Part shown: positions 1 through 4,899 of the stretch, piece by piece | How the letters are laid out: each line of letters opens with the position of its first letter | How positions within the stretch are numbered: the first letter of the stretch is position 1 | Origin: an uncultured Flavobacterium sp. | Lineage (GTDB): Bacteria > Bacteroidota > Bacteroidia > Flavobacteriales > Flavobacteriaceae | Length of the DNA stretch: 9,995 nt | NCBI RefSeq assembly: GCF_946481155.1 | Contig: NZ_CAMLMK010000097.1 | Location: forward strand, 1-9,995 | Direction of reading: 5' to 3' | Position numbers and translations under genes: made by a program | Notes under the pieces: model-generated | What the model saw: the letters and a program-made list of their open reading frames with translations, nothing else | What the model was told of the DNA's origin: nothing | Database searches by the model: none

Positions 1-124
1 TTAGACACAACTTTCGTGTTTGTTTTTTAAAAATATTTTTTTCGACACAGTATTTTTGTGGATTATTGCTTGGAGGAATTTTAGTACATTTGGTGGGCTT
101 AATCTTAATTCAAGTTAGACACAA
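1..124. repeat. 10-bp direct repeat in non-coding leader region
   Basis: TTAGACACAA occurs exactly at 1-10 and again at 115-124, with a looser copy (TTCGACACAG) at 42-51. The stretch 1-210 holds no convincing gene. An imperfect hairpin lies at 127-148 (GCTCA ... TGAGC) without a T-run. The repeat starts at the window edge, so its real extent cannot be judged; it could be a fragment of a larger repeat or chance in AT-rich DNA. Confidence 0.35.
66..92 (+). promoter_or_regulatory. possible Bacteroidota-type promoter for the hydrolase-SUKH operon
   Basis: TACATTTG at 85-92 fits the -7 consensus TAnnTTTG. A TTG at 66-68 could be the -33 element, with a 16-nt spacer that is slightly short. Transcription would start near 98 and leave a leader of about 110 nt before the ATG at 211. 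Tentative. Confidence 0.3.
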
Positions 125-210
125 TTTTGCTCAGACTATGAGCCAAAGTCAAACCCAATAACACGGATTATTAACAAGCATAGTTAAACCTAAATGCCAC
201 AAAATACACA

Positions 211-738
211 ATGACAAACTATTTACTAGTACCAGGACTCGGAAATTCAGGACCGGAACACTGGCAAACCTACTTCCAGAATTCAGGAACTAATTTTTAT
301 AGAATTGAACAGCAAGAGTGGGAGGCACCATCCTGCCAGGAATGGGTAGCCACTATCGACAAGAAAATTTCGGAATTTGATCTTTCAACTGTTGTACTTG
401 TCGGACACAGCTTGGGTTGCTCCACCATTGCGCATTGGGCTACCAAATACAAAAAACAGATTAAAGGTGCTTTACTCGTGGCACCAAGCGACCTTGAAGC
501 ACCGCAGTATACTTTTCCGGCAACAGGTTTTGCACCAATTCCACTCGATAAAATAACTTTTAAGACGGTAGTTGTAGCAAGTGCGGACGATATTTGGGTT
601 TCGTTGGACAGAGCGAAATTTTTTGCAGACAATTGGGGCAGCGATTTCATAAACCTCGGAAACGCCGGGCACATCAATGTTTCATCAGGACATACTAATT
701 GGGAAGAAGGACTTGAGATATTAAAAACAATAGGCTAA
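211..738 (+). CDS. RBBP9/YdeN-family alpha/beta serine hydrolase
   Basis: A 175-aa cytoplasmic alpha/beta hydrolase of the RBBP9/YdeN family (small serine hydrolases, natural substrate mostly unknown). The N-terminus carries the family signature VPGLGNSGPEHW at residues 7-18. The nucleophile elbow GHSLG gives Ser67; the likely acid is Asp126 or Asp127 in ASADDIWV; the catalytic histidine is His154 in GNAGHIN. Length equals the family norm, so the gene is intact. There is no signal peptide. It stops 8 bases before the SUKH gene at 747, so the two are probably co-transcribed. Family is secure from the motifs; substrate is unknown. The ATG at 211 is the only start that keeps the complete N-terminal signature. 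Confidence 0.88.
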   Translation: MTNYLLVPGLGNSGPEHWQTYFQNSGTNFYRIEQQEWEAPSCQEWVATIDKKISEFDLSTVVLVGHSLGCSTIAHWATKYKKQIKGALLVAPSDLEAPQYTFPATGFAPIPLDKITFKTVVVASADDIWVSLDRAKFFADNWGSDFINLGNAGHINVSSGHTNWEEGLEILKTIG

Positions 739-746
739 GAAGAACT

Positions 747-1682
747 ATGAGCATAACGACTAAACTTCAGGAAATTATAGCTATTCAGAAAAATAATTCT
801 GATGCACCAATTGGAACCTTAAACAGTCCGGTTTCAAATAATGCGATCGAAAAAATAGAACTACTGCTCGAGGAGGAATTACCAACCGAAATCAAGGAGC
901 TTTATGCACTTGCCAATGGTCAAAAGGAGGACGGAAACGGAATTTTATTTGGTGAAAAATTTTGCAGTACCGAGGAAATACTACAACAATTAGAGTTTAG
1001 CAGAACGCTGCTTAAACCTAAATCAAATAGTCTCCAAAACCCGGAGCAATCGGAAAAACTCGTAAAGGAAATTGTGGATTTTTATGCCGGCAAAGCTCCA
1101 AAGCATAAACTTTTCGGACTCCAAAAGAGTTGGTACAAAATGGAGTTTGCCTATGGTACGGATAGTTCGGAAGGACCCTATCTTTATGCAACTGAAAGCA
1201 CAGCAGACAGGGAAAGAAAAATTTTAGACATTGACTTTGAAGAACAGGACCAAATTTTTGAAATTGTAAATGAGTTGCACAAATTAGAAAAACCAACCTA
1301 TAAATGGGACGAACTTAAATTCGTGATATATTCAAACGGAAAATACGAAGTGGAACGTTCCGGCTATAATTTCGACAATGAAATTTCATTTACATCAAAT
1401 CCTAAAAATGCAATTCAGAAAAAATATTTTCATTACAAATGGTTGCCTGTTTTTTCGGATTATGGAGGAAATTATTTAGGTATTGATCTTGATCCTGCCG
1501 CAAAAGGAACTAAAGGACAGGTCATTAACTTCGGACGGGATGAAGAAGATATGTTTGTATTCGCTGAAACTATGGAAAGCTTGTTTGATAAAATACTAAC
1601 TGAACTTAATACTCCGGAAAACCGACTGTTAAATCCTGAAGCTCACCTGCACGAAACGCTAAAGGAAATTACGAAAAAATAA
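747..1682 (+). CDS. SMI1/KNR4 (SUKH) domain protein
   Basis: A 311-aa soluble protein of the SMI1/KNR4 or SUKH superfamily. Visible signatures: an N-terminal helix with the LPTEIKELYALANGQ motif at 45-59, and the hallmark strand segment WLPVFSDYGGNYLGIDLDP at 232-250 followed by GQVINFGRDEED at 257-268. In bacteria this fold is frequent among immunity proteins against polymorphic or contact-dependent toxins, and is also found in housekeeping regulators. No toxin gene is next to it here. The preceding serine hydrolase ends 8 bases upstream and the operon terminates at 1727-1760. The segment 85-200 between the two motifs is long for a minimal SUKH domain and is not recognised. The function in this organism is open. 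Confidence 0.85.
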   Translation: MSITTKLQEIIAIQKNNSDAPIGTLNSPVSNNAIEKIELLLEEELPTEIKELYALANGQKEDGNGILFGEKFCSTEEILQQLEFSRTLLKPKSNSLQNPEQSEKLVKEIVDFYAGKAPKHKLFGLQKSWYKMEFAYGTDSSEGPYLYATESTADRERKILDIDFEEQDQIFEIVNELHKLEKPTYKWDELKFVIYSNGKYEVERSGYNFDNEISFTSNPKNAIQKKYFHYKWLPVFSDYGGNYLGIDLDPAAKGTKGQVINFGRDEEDMFVFAETMESLFDKILTELNTPENRLLNPEAHLHETLKEITKK

Positions 1683-1726
1683 GCGCACTAACCGCAATGC
1701 CCAAATTTCGTACTCAAAAAGAGATT

Positions 1727-1760
1727 AAAAAACGCCCCGATATTCAAGGGCGTTTTTTTA
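1727..1760 (+). terminator. rho-independent terminator of hydrolase-SUKH operon
   Basis: AACGCCC at 1731-1737 pairs perfectly with GGGCGTT at 1748-1754, flanked by A and T runs on the two sides, so it may work in both directions. It lies 45 bases after the SUKH stop codon. Confidence 0.85.
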
Positions 1761-1914
1761 TTTTATACTATTTAAAAATTTTAACATAACTAATTAAAAA
1801 TCAGGTATTTATACTCTTATTTCGTTTTTTGGTTTGTACTAATTTTACCTCACTTTTTAATTATCGCGGTAACCGAAAAGCGAAACATAGAGTAGGTACT
1901 AAAACAAACACATT

Positions 1915-2376
1915 ATGAAAAATCAAAATGGAACTGCAGAAGTGCAGCAGGAAGTAAGCAAAGAAATTATTGCGCATGATTTTCATGTGGCAATGGATGG
2001 TAAATTGGATGCAAATTTGATCGCATCGGGGAAAAAAGCAATTGTGGAAACGACGACCTCTTATCCGGCCAGAGGAAGTTCGGTTAGTATGATATTTTAT
2101 TTACAGTTTCAGGTAATTATCCAAAACGGAGGCAAAACGTTTGACGGGAAAGCAGGCGGAATCTCCACACCGGGCGGCGGTGCTTTGTTCGGAGATGTAT
2201 ACACAGATGATATTAACAGACTATACAAAGATACAGTGAGCTTCCAGTTTACCAGCACACCGGTGTATCTGAGCATAGTTTTCTTTGATAGTAACGGAAA
2301 TGTCCTTGGTACTTTCCAATGCGGCTCTGTTTCGACAGTTACAGGTGTCGGGGGCGGAAGCGGTAAATGGTCGTAA
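1915..2376 (+). CDS. Vap-family protein (Rhodococcus equi virulence-associated protein homologue)
   Basis: A 153-aa protein that I recognise as a member of the VapA/VapB/VapD family of Rhodococcus equi. The core at about 45-153 reads YPARGSSVS (50-58), NGGKTFDGKAGGISTPGGGA (71-90), YTDDINRLYKDTVSFQF (96-112), VYLSIVFFDSNGNVLG (117-132) and the Gly-rich C-terminus VSTVTGVGGGSGKWS (139-153). Family members fold as a compact eight-stranded beta-barrel; VapA itself interferes with phagosome maturation in macrophages. Unlike the secreted R. equi proteins, residues 1-44 are polar and contain no signal peptide. It stands alone between two terminators or convergent genes, preceded by about 150 bases of non-coding DNA. 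Several segments are GC-richer than the flanks (around 2150-2195), compatible with acquisition by transfer. Assignment is from memory of the family pattern, not a search. Confidence 0.7.
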   Translation: MKNQNGTAEVQQEVSKEIIAHDFHVAMDGKLDANLIASGKKAIVETTTSYPARGSSVSMIFYLQFQVIIQNGGKTFDGKAGGISTPGGGALFGDVYTDDINRLYKDTVSFQFTSTPVYLSIVFFDSNGNVLGTFQCGSVSTVTGVGGGSGKWS

Positions 2377-2406
2377 TAGAAACTATAGCTGTTCGGAAAT
2401 TTTTAG

Positions 2407-2435
2407 AAACGTCTTGATTTTTCAGGACGTTTTTT
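2407..2435 (+). terminator. rho-independent terminator after the Vap-family gene
   Basis: AAACGTCTTGA (2407-2417) pairs with TCAGGACGTTT (2422-2432), an 11-bp stem with one G-T pair and a 4-nt T loop, followed by T residues to 2435. Confidence 0.85.
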
Positions 2436-2490
2436 CAGAATAAAACAGATAGCGTTTGAGGAAGATAGTTACTAAACACTAAATATTTTT

Positions 2491-3060
2491 TCAGGGCGTC
2501 GTACTTACTTCAGCAGGAATATAAGCGTATTTTTTTGACCGTATCAATTCGGCATTAATTTTTCTGGACCAGTTTCTTTGCTCAACTTCACTGGGATAAA
2601 CAGCTTTGTCATAAGCATTCTGGTAATTACTGCATAATTTTGCATAACGGGCATAAATATCTTCATACTTTTTAATATCGGTGCATTTCCTTTTGTTTAG
2701 GCTGTCAAATGATTTTCTGATCTTTCTTGCATAAATTTCTGTGATGTCGAAATGCAATTGTTCGTGCTCTAGAGTAGATTCGCTATCTGTTTTAGTCCAG
2801 GATTTGCTCTTTACGAAATAGGAGTATACGTTAAATTTCGGAACCTCATTTTCGTAATACGAAGAACTGACTTCAATAATAGAAGCCGTCAAAGCTTCAA
2901 TTTTAGGCATAGAAGCATCGACATCACCTTTAAAATCTTCCCATACTAACTTTCTGCTACTATCCCAAAGTATCTGGTCGTCGTTCACCTTTTTTACTGT
3001 GTCGAAACTCACAAAGGAAAAAATAGCAATCAGTATTATTGTTAATTTAAATGCTTTCAT
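2491..3060 (-). CDS. DUF922-family exported putative zinc protease
   Basis: A 189-aa protein with a hydrophobic signal sequence at residues 1-19 (MKAFKLTIILIAIFSFVSF), so probably exported. The mature part shows the DUF922 pattern: LVWEDFKGD at 38-46, the zinc-protease-like HEQLHFDITE at 99-108 (His99, Glu100 and His103 form HExxH; Glu108 may be a further ligand), and a C-terminal helix with EQRNWSRKI at 160-168. DUF922 proteins are predicted secreted zinc-dependent peptidases; substrate and role are not known. It converges on the Vap-family gene, with the terminator at 2407-2435 between them. Length is close to other members, so it looks intact. Confidence 0.8.
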   Translation of the reverse strand: MKAFKLTIILIAIFSFVSFDTVKKVNDDQILWDSSRKLVWEDFKGDVDASMPKIEALTASIIEVSSSYYENEVPKFNVYSYFVKSKSWTKTDSESTLEHEQLHFDITEIYARKIRKSFDSLNKRKCTDIKKYEDIYARYAKLCSNYQNAYDKAVYPSEVEQRNWSRKINAELIRSKKYAYIPAEVSTTP

Positions 3061-3241
3061 AGTATTGATAATGAGTTAATTATATCAATCAATTATAATG
3101 CCATTTCATAAATTTTATTGTGTCTGGATTCAAAATTTTTCAGAGGAGCAGCTATAAATTTAATGACCTACGAAAAACGCTGCTTAACTAAAATTATTCC
3201 AAAGCTTAGGTAATAAAAAACAGAACATTACAGAAAAAAAC

Positions 3242-3438
3242 TATATTTGCTCCCGAAATGAAAGAACAAAACATACATAACGCACAACTGGTGACAGGTT
3301 CAGATTTACGCTTCGCGAGTGATTTACCGCGTAGGCTAGGGGCGTTTGTATCTTATATAATAGTGGAGAAGTTGGTGTAAAATCCGTTTTAATCCTATAA
3401 AAGTAACAAGCGTCCTCGTAAAAAAGGGCGCTTTTTTT
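3242..3438 (+). ncRNA. candidate structured small RNA with its own terminator
   Basis: TATATTTG at 3242-3249 matches the -7 promoter element (no clear -33 TTG). Transcription from about 3255 would end at an intrinsic terminator: AAGCGTCC 3408-3415 with GGGCGCTT 3426-3433 and a T-run to 3438. The roughly 180-nt product has nested pairing: ATACATAACGC (near 3273-3284) with GCGTTTGTAT (near 3343-3352, one bulge), enclosing TACGC ... GCGTA around 3308-3335. There is no credible ORF on the plus strand. The size would suit a 6S-like or regulatory RNA, but no conserved RNA family is recognised. Confidence 0.4.
3408..3438 (+). terminator. intrinsic terminator of the candidate small RNA
   Basis: Eight-bp stem, AAGCGTCC (3408-3415) with GGGCGCTT (3426-3433, one T-G pair), a loop of 10 nt, then seven or more T. 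Confidence 0.7.
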
Positions 3439-3674
3439 ATGGAAAAACATCAAAAAACAGAATGAAAGAAAAATTTTTTAAAAATAATTACAAAAAAAAT
3501 CGAAGCATGTTTAATGACTAAAGCAAATAGAATTTTTTAAGTGCAAATAAGTAAACAAATGAGAGACAGGCATTTGCTGCAAAAGGTAATCTGCAACGGT
3601 TTGCGGACAGGGATTCTATTGTTTAAATGATACGCTTTAAGTAATTGAAAATCAATAATTTATAATAAATAATA
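3439..3674. other. non-coding stretch, nothing recognised
   Basis: No gene is seen. A perfect 6-bp inverted repeat, CAAATG 3556-3561 and CATTTG 3571-3576, separated by 9 bases, lies about 100 bases upstream of the promoter at 3675 and could be an operator. CTGCAA recurs around 3578 and 3592. No firm assignment. Confidence 0.3.
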
Positions 3675-3707
3675 TTTGGAAGTTAATTTAATTTGACTTT
3701 ATCTTTG
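3675..3707 (+). promoter_or_regulatory. Bacteroidota-type promoter of the tRNA-like locus
   Basis: TTTG at 3675-3678 and a full TAnnTTTG match (TATCTTTG) at 3700-3707, with a spacer of 21 nt. Transcription would start about 3713, giving a leader that covers the 38-codon ORF at 3797 and reaches the hairpin terminator at 3941-3967. Confidence 0.55.
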
Positions 3708-3796
3708 CAGCAGAAATTTGAAAAGAAAGTTTACGGTTTACAGGAAACAGTTTACAGTAAAAATTAATAAGCATTAAACTTGTAGCATAAAATAAT

Positions 3797-3913
3797 ATGA
3801 AAGCAATGACACTACATAACAACATAAACAGAGTAAGCCCGGCGTCACTACGACCGGATTTTCAAAAATGCCCTAAAGTTGATTTTGGGTTTAGTAAGGT
3901 GCATCGGCCATAG
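3797..3913 (+). CDS. 38-aa small ORF, possible leader peptide
   Basis: An ATG-to-TAG frame of 38 codons starting MKAMTLHNNINRVSPASL and ending FGFSKVHRP. It is basic, has no membrane segment, and is not recognised. It follows the promoter at 3675-3707, and its TAG overlaps the first base of the GGATAACA motif that recurs at 4695. An intrinsic terminator follows 27 bases later, then tRNA-Arg. That arrangement resembles a leader peptide with attenuator, but could also be the 5' part of a non-coding leader RNA with an accidental frame. Real translation is uncertain. Confidence 0.4.
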   Translation: MKAMTLHNNINRVSPASLRPDFQKCPKVDFGFSKVHRP

Positions 3914-3926
3914 GATAACAGTATCC
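3913..3926 (+). repeat. GGATAACA(G/A)TATC motif, copy 1 (copy 2 at 4695-4707)
   Basis: GGATAACAGTATCC here and GGATAACAATATC at 4695-4707 differ by one base over 13. Both can form a small hairpin (GGATA/TATCC, or GATA/TATC in copy 2), both immediately follow a stop codon in a short ATG frame (TAG at 3911, TAA at 4691), and both precede a tRNA-like array. This suggests a duplicated leader module or a shared RNA or protein binding site. Confidence 0.5.
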
Positions 3927-3940
3927 GTATGTATGATTGT

Positions 3941-3967
3941 AAGCACCTTGAAAGAGGTGCTTTTTTT
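3941..3967 (+). terminator. intrinsic terminator / attenuator upstream of tRNA-Arg
   Basis: AAGCACCT (3941-3948) pairs perfectly with AGGTGCTT (3955-3962) around a 6-nt loop, followed by seven T (3961-3967). It sits between the promoter at 3675 and tRNA-Arg at 3984, with only 16 bases before the tRNA, so it can only reduce or condition transcription of the array if no other promoter is used. Confidence 0.75.
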
Positions 3968-3983
3968 ATGCCCGATAATTACC

Positions 3984-4057
3984 GATTCCGTAGCGCAACT
4001 GGATAGCGCATCTGCCTACGAAGCAGAAGGTTACAGGTTCGAATCCTGTCGGAATCA
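3984..4057 (+). tRNA. tRNA-Arg (ACG)
   Basis: A full cloverleaf: acceptor GATTCCG/CGGAATC (3984-3990 with 4050-4056, perfect), D-stem GCGC/GCGC, anticodon stem TCTGC/GCAGA with loop CTACGAA giving anticodon ACG at 4018-4020, variable loop AGGTT, T-stem ACAGG/CCTGT with loop TTCGAAT, discriminator A4057. CCA is not encoded. The most canonical tRNA of the array. Arg-ACG would be read as ICG if TadA modifies it. Confidence 0.9.
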
Positions 4058-4079
4058 CATAAGTTCTTAGAAAGGAACT

Positions 4080-4151
4080 GGCTCATTGTGGTAAAGGTTA
4101 ACCTTCCCGACTGTCTCTCGGGAGCTACGAGTTCAATTCTCGTATGAGCCG
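4080..4151 (+). tRNA. tRNA-Asp (GTC), divergent D-arm
   Basis: Acceptor GGCTCAT/ATGAGCC (4080-4086 with 4144-4150), anticodon stem CCCGA/TCGGG (4106-4110 with 4118-4122) and loop CTGTCTC with anticodon GTC at 4113-4115, T-stem ACGAG/CTCGT with loop TTCAATT, discriminator G4151 as expected for Asp. The D-stem is only GGT/ACC (4090-4092 with 4101-4103), and two bases instead of one precede the anticodon stem. It lies 22 bases after tRNA-Arg. Probably transcribed, but it looks unlike a housekeeping tRNA-Asp. Confidence 0.78.
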
Positions 4152-4157
4152 CTAATA

Positions 4158-4230
4158 CTGGGAAGATAACGATTGGTTGTTTGCCTGCTTTGGATGCAGG
4201 AGGCTGCAGGTTCGAGTCCTGCTTCCCAGA
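4158..4230 (+). tRNA. tRNA-Pro (TGG), aberrant D-arm
   Basis: Acceptor CTGGGAA/TTCCCAG (4158-4164 with 4223-4229), anticodon stem CCTGC/GCAGG (4184-4188 with 4196-4200) with loop TTTGGAT and anticodon TGG at 4191-4193, variable AGGCT, T-stem GCAGG/CCTGC with loop TTCGAGT, discriminator A4230. The D-arm is reduced: TAAC/GTTG with a 5-nt loop and four bases before the anticodon stem, so the usual G18-G19 contact is doubtful. The gene lies 6 bases after tRNA-Asp and 33 bases before the ATG of the 105-aa protein. Confidence 0.75.
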
Positions 4231-4263
4231 CTAAAAACTAAGTTTAATTTAAATGTGAATGTT

Positions 4264-4581
4264 ATGAGACCAGACATTTTAAAAAGGTTCTTAACCAACA
4301 CGGATGAGACCGGAAGATTTTTAATGAAATCGCGAAAGACAGGCATTATCTATTTCGTGGAGCCAATTTATAATGGCAAGACTCCTGAGTGGGGCGACAT
4401 AGACCCGGCGACAAAAAAAATCACAGGTAGTTATGGCTCAAAATATACCGGTGCCGTAACCAGGAAGCAGTCGCTCATTACAGAAGAGAACGGCTTTAAA
4501 AACATCGGATATTTCAAGGGAAGCCCTTTCGGGGAAATAGACCGAAGGGATAGGGAACATATGGAACGACTGGGGATGTAA
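4264..4581 (+). CDS. unrecognised 105-aa protein embedded in the tRNA array
   Basis: A soluble, charged protein (MRPDILKRFLTNTDETGRF at the start, GEIDRRDREHMERLGM at the end) with no signal peptide or membrane segment. Features: FVEPIYNGKTPEWGDIDPAT at 31-50, a Gly/Ser/Tyr-rich turn GSYGSKYTGAV at 55-65, SLITEENGFKNI at 70-81. I do not recognise the family. The frame stays open upstream through tRNA-Pro, so the ATG at 4264, the first after the tRNA, is taken as start; the longer frame would be tRNA read in passing. Its position between linear tRNAs and permuted tRNA-like units, upstream of the slipin gene on the same strand, suggests a role tied to these RNAs, but nothing in the sequence proves RNA binding. 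Confidence 0.65.
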   Translation: MRPDILKRFLTNTDETGRFLMKSRKTGIIYFVEPIYNGKTPEWGDIDPATKKITGSYGSKYTGAVTRKQSLITEENGFKNIGYFKGSPFGEIDRRDREHMERLGM

Positions 4582-4593
4582 TATTTTTATCAC

Positions 4594-4612
4594 TGCGCAA
4601 TAAGATTGCGTA
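4594..4612 (+). other. 8-bp hairpin downstream of the 105-aa ORF
   Basis: TGCGCAAT (4594-4601) pairs with ATTGCGTA (4605-4612, one G-T pair) around a 3-nt loop. No T-run follows, so it is not a normal terminator. Its CGCAA/TTGCG core equals that of the acceptor pair of the permuted unit at 4923-4941, so it may be a relic or relative of that structure. No T-arm precedes it. Confidence 0.45.
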
Positions 4613-4694
4613 CTGTGGTTTGAATCTTTGCTCAGGAAATAAAAATAAGTTCTTTGAATAGTTAAAAAAATGCCTCAGGTCGGAATGACTTAAG

Positions 4695-4707
4695 GGATAA
4701 CAATATC
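4695..4707 (+). repeat. GGATAACA(G/A)TATC motif, copy 2
   Basis: Second copy of the motif at 3913-3926 (12 of 13 bases identical). It follows the TAA (4691-4693) of a 7-codon frame beginning ATG at 4670 and comes before the permuted tRNA-like units, as copy 1 comes before the linear tRNAs. Confidence 0.5.
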
Positions 4708-4735
4708 AAACAAGTCTTGTTGCGTGTTTCTGTAT

Positions 4736-4759
4736 GGCACCATTGCAGCATCCGGTGCC
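4736..4759 (+). other. 6-bp hairpin GGCACC/GGTGCC upstream of the permuted units
   Basis: GGCACC at 4736-4741 pairs perfectly with GGTGCC at 4754-4759 around a 12-nt loop. It has the 3'-strand-then-5'-strand look of the acceptor hairpins at 4855-4871 and 4923-4941, but I see no T-arm before it and no clear D-arm after it. The region 4582-4827 otherwise holds no supported gene. Confidence 0.4.
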
Positions 4760-4827
4760 GGGAGGTATTCTGTCTTGCTGTGCAACTTGATTTGGAGGTT
4801 TCGGAGGTTTACCAAAAAACTGCCAAC

Positions 4828-4899
4828 TCTATTAGTCGTGGGTTCGAGTCCCACTCCCGATTCACTTGGGATAGTTCAGTCCGGTCAGAACAATAGATT
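4828..4899 (+). tRNA. circularly permuted tRNA-like unit 1 (junction in anticodon loop)
   Basis: In gene order: 3' anticodon strand TCTAT (4828-4832), variable TAGTC (4833-4837), T-stem GTGGG/CCCAC (4838-4842 with 4850-4854) with loop TTCGAGT, 3' acceptor TCCCGA (4855-4860), a 5-nt linker, 5' acceptor TTGGGA (4866-4871), TA, D-stem GTTC/GAAC (4874-4877 with 4888-4891) around a 10-nt loop containing GG, A, then 5' anticodon strand ATAGA (4893-4897) and TT. Rearranged, it is a normal-size cloverleaf: acceptor 6 bp plus a C-T mismatch at 1-72, D 4 bp, anticodon 5 bp, T 5 bp. Tertiary contacts are in place: T8 (4872) with A14 (4878), G15 (4879) with C48 (4837), G18-G19 (4883-4884), TTC and A58 in the T-loop. 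Anticodon depends on the join: TT plus CCAAC gives CCA (Trp); GCC (Gly) needs an 8-nt loop. Confidence 0.75.

Noticed and set aside
1..124. TTAGACACAA repeats as an IS end or attachment site
   Set aside because: No transposase or target duplication is visible, and one copy is at the window edge.
3241..3453. 70-aa minus-strand ORF over the small RNA candidate
   Set aside because: It runs through a terminator hairpin and structured sequence, has no recognisable protein features, and starts within a T-run region.
3879..4070. 63-aa plus-strand ORF across the terminator and tRNA-Arg
   Set aside because: It is a translation of the terminator and tRNA-Arg, not a protein gene.
4177..4263. N-terminal extension of the 105-aa protein to 4177
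   Set aside because: The extension is the tRNA-Pro gene read in frame; the first plausible start after the tRNA is 4264.
4757..4863. A linear tRNA starting at GCCGGGA (4757-4763), pairing with TCCCGAT (4855-4861)
   Set aside because: The distance of about 90 bases is too long, no D-arm follows 4763, one pair is broken and one is wobble, and the TTGGGA after the linker pairs as well or better with adjacent D- and anticodon-arm support.
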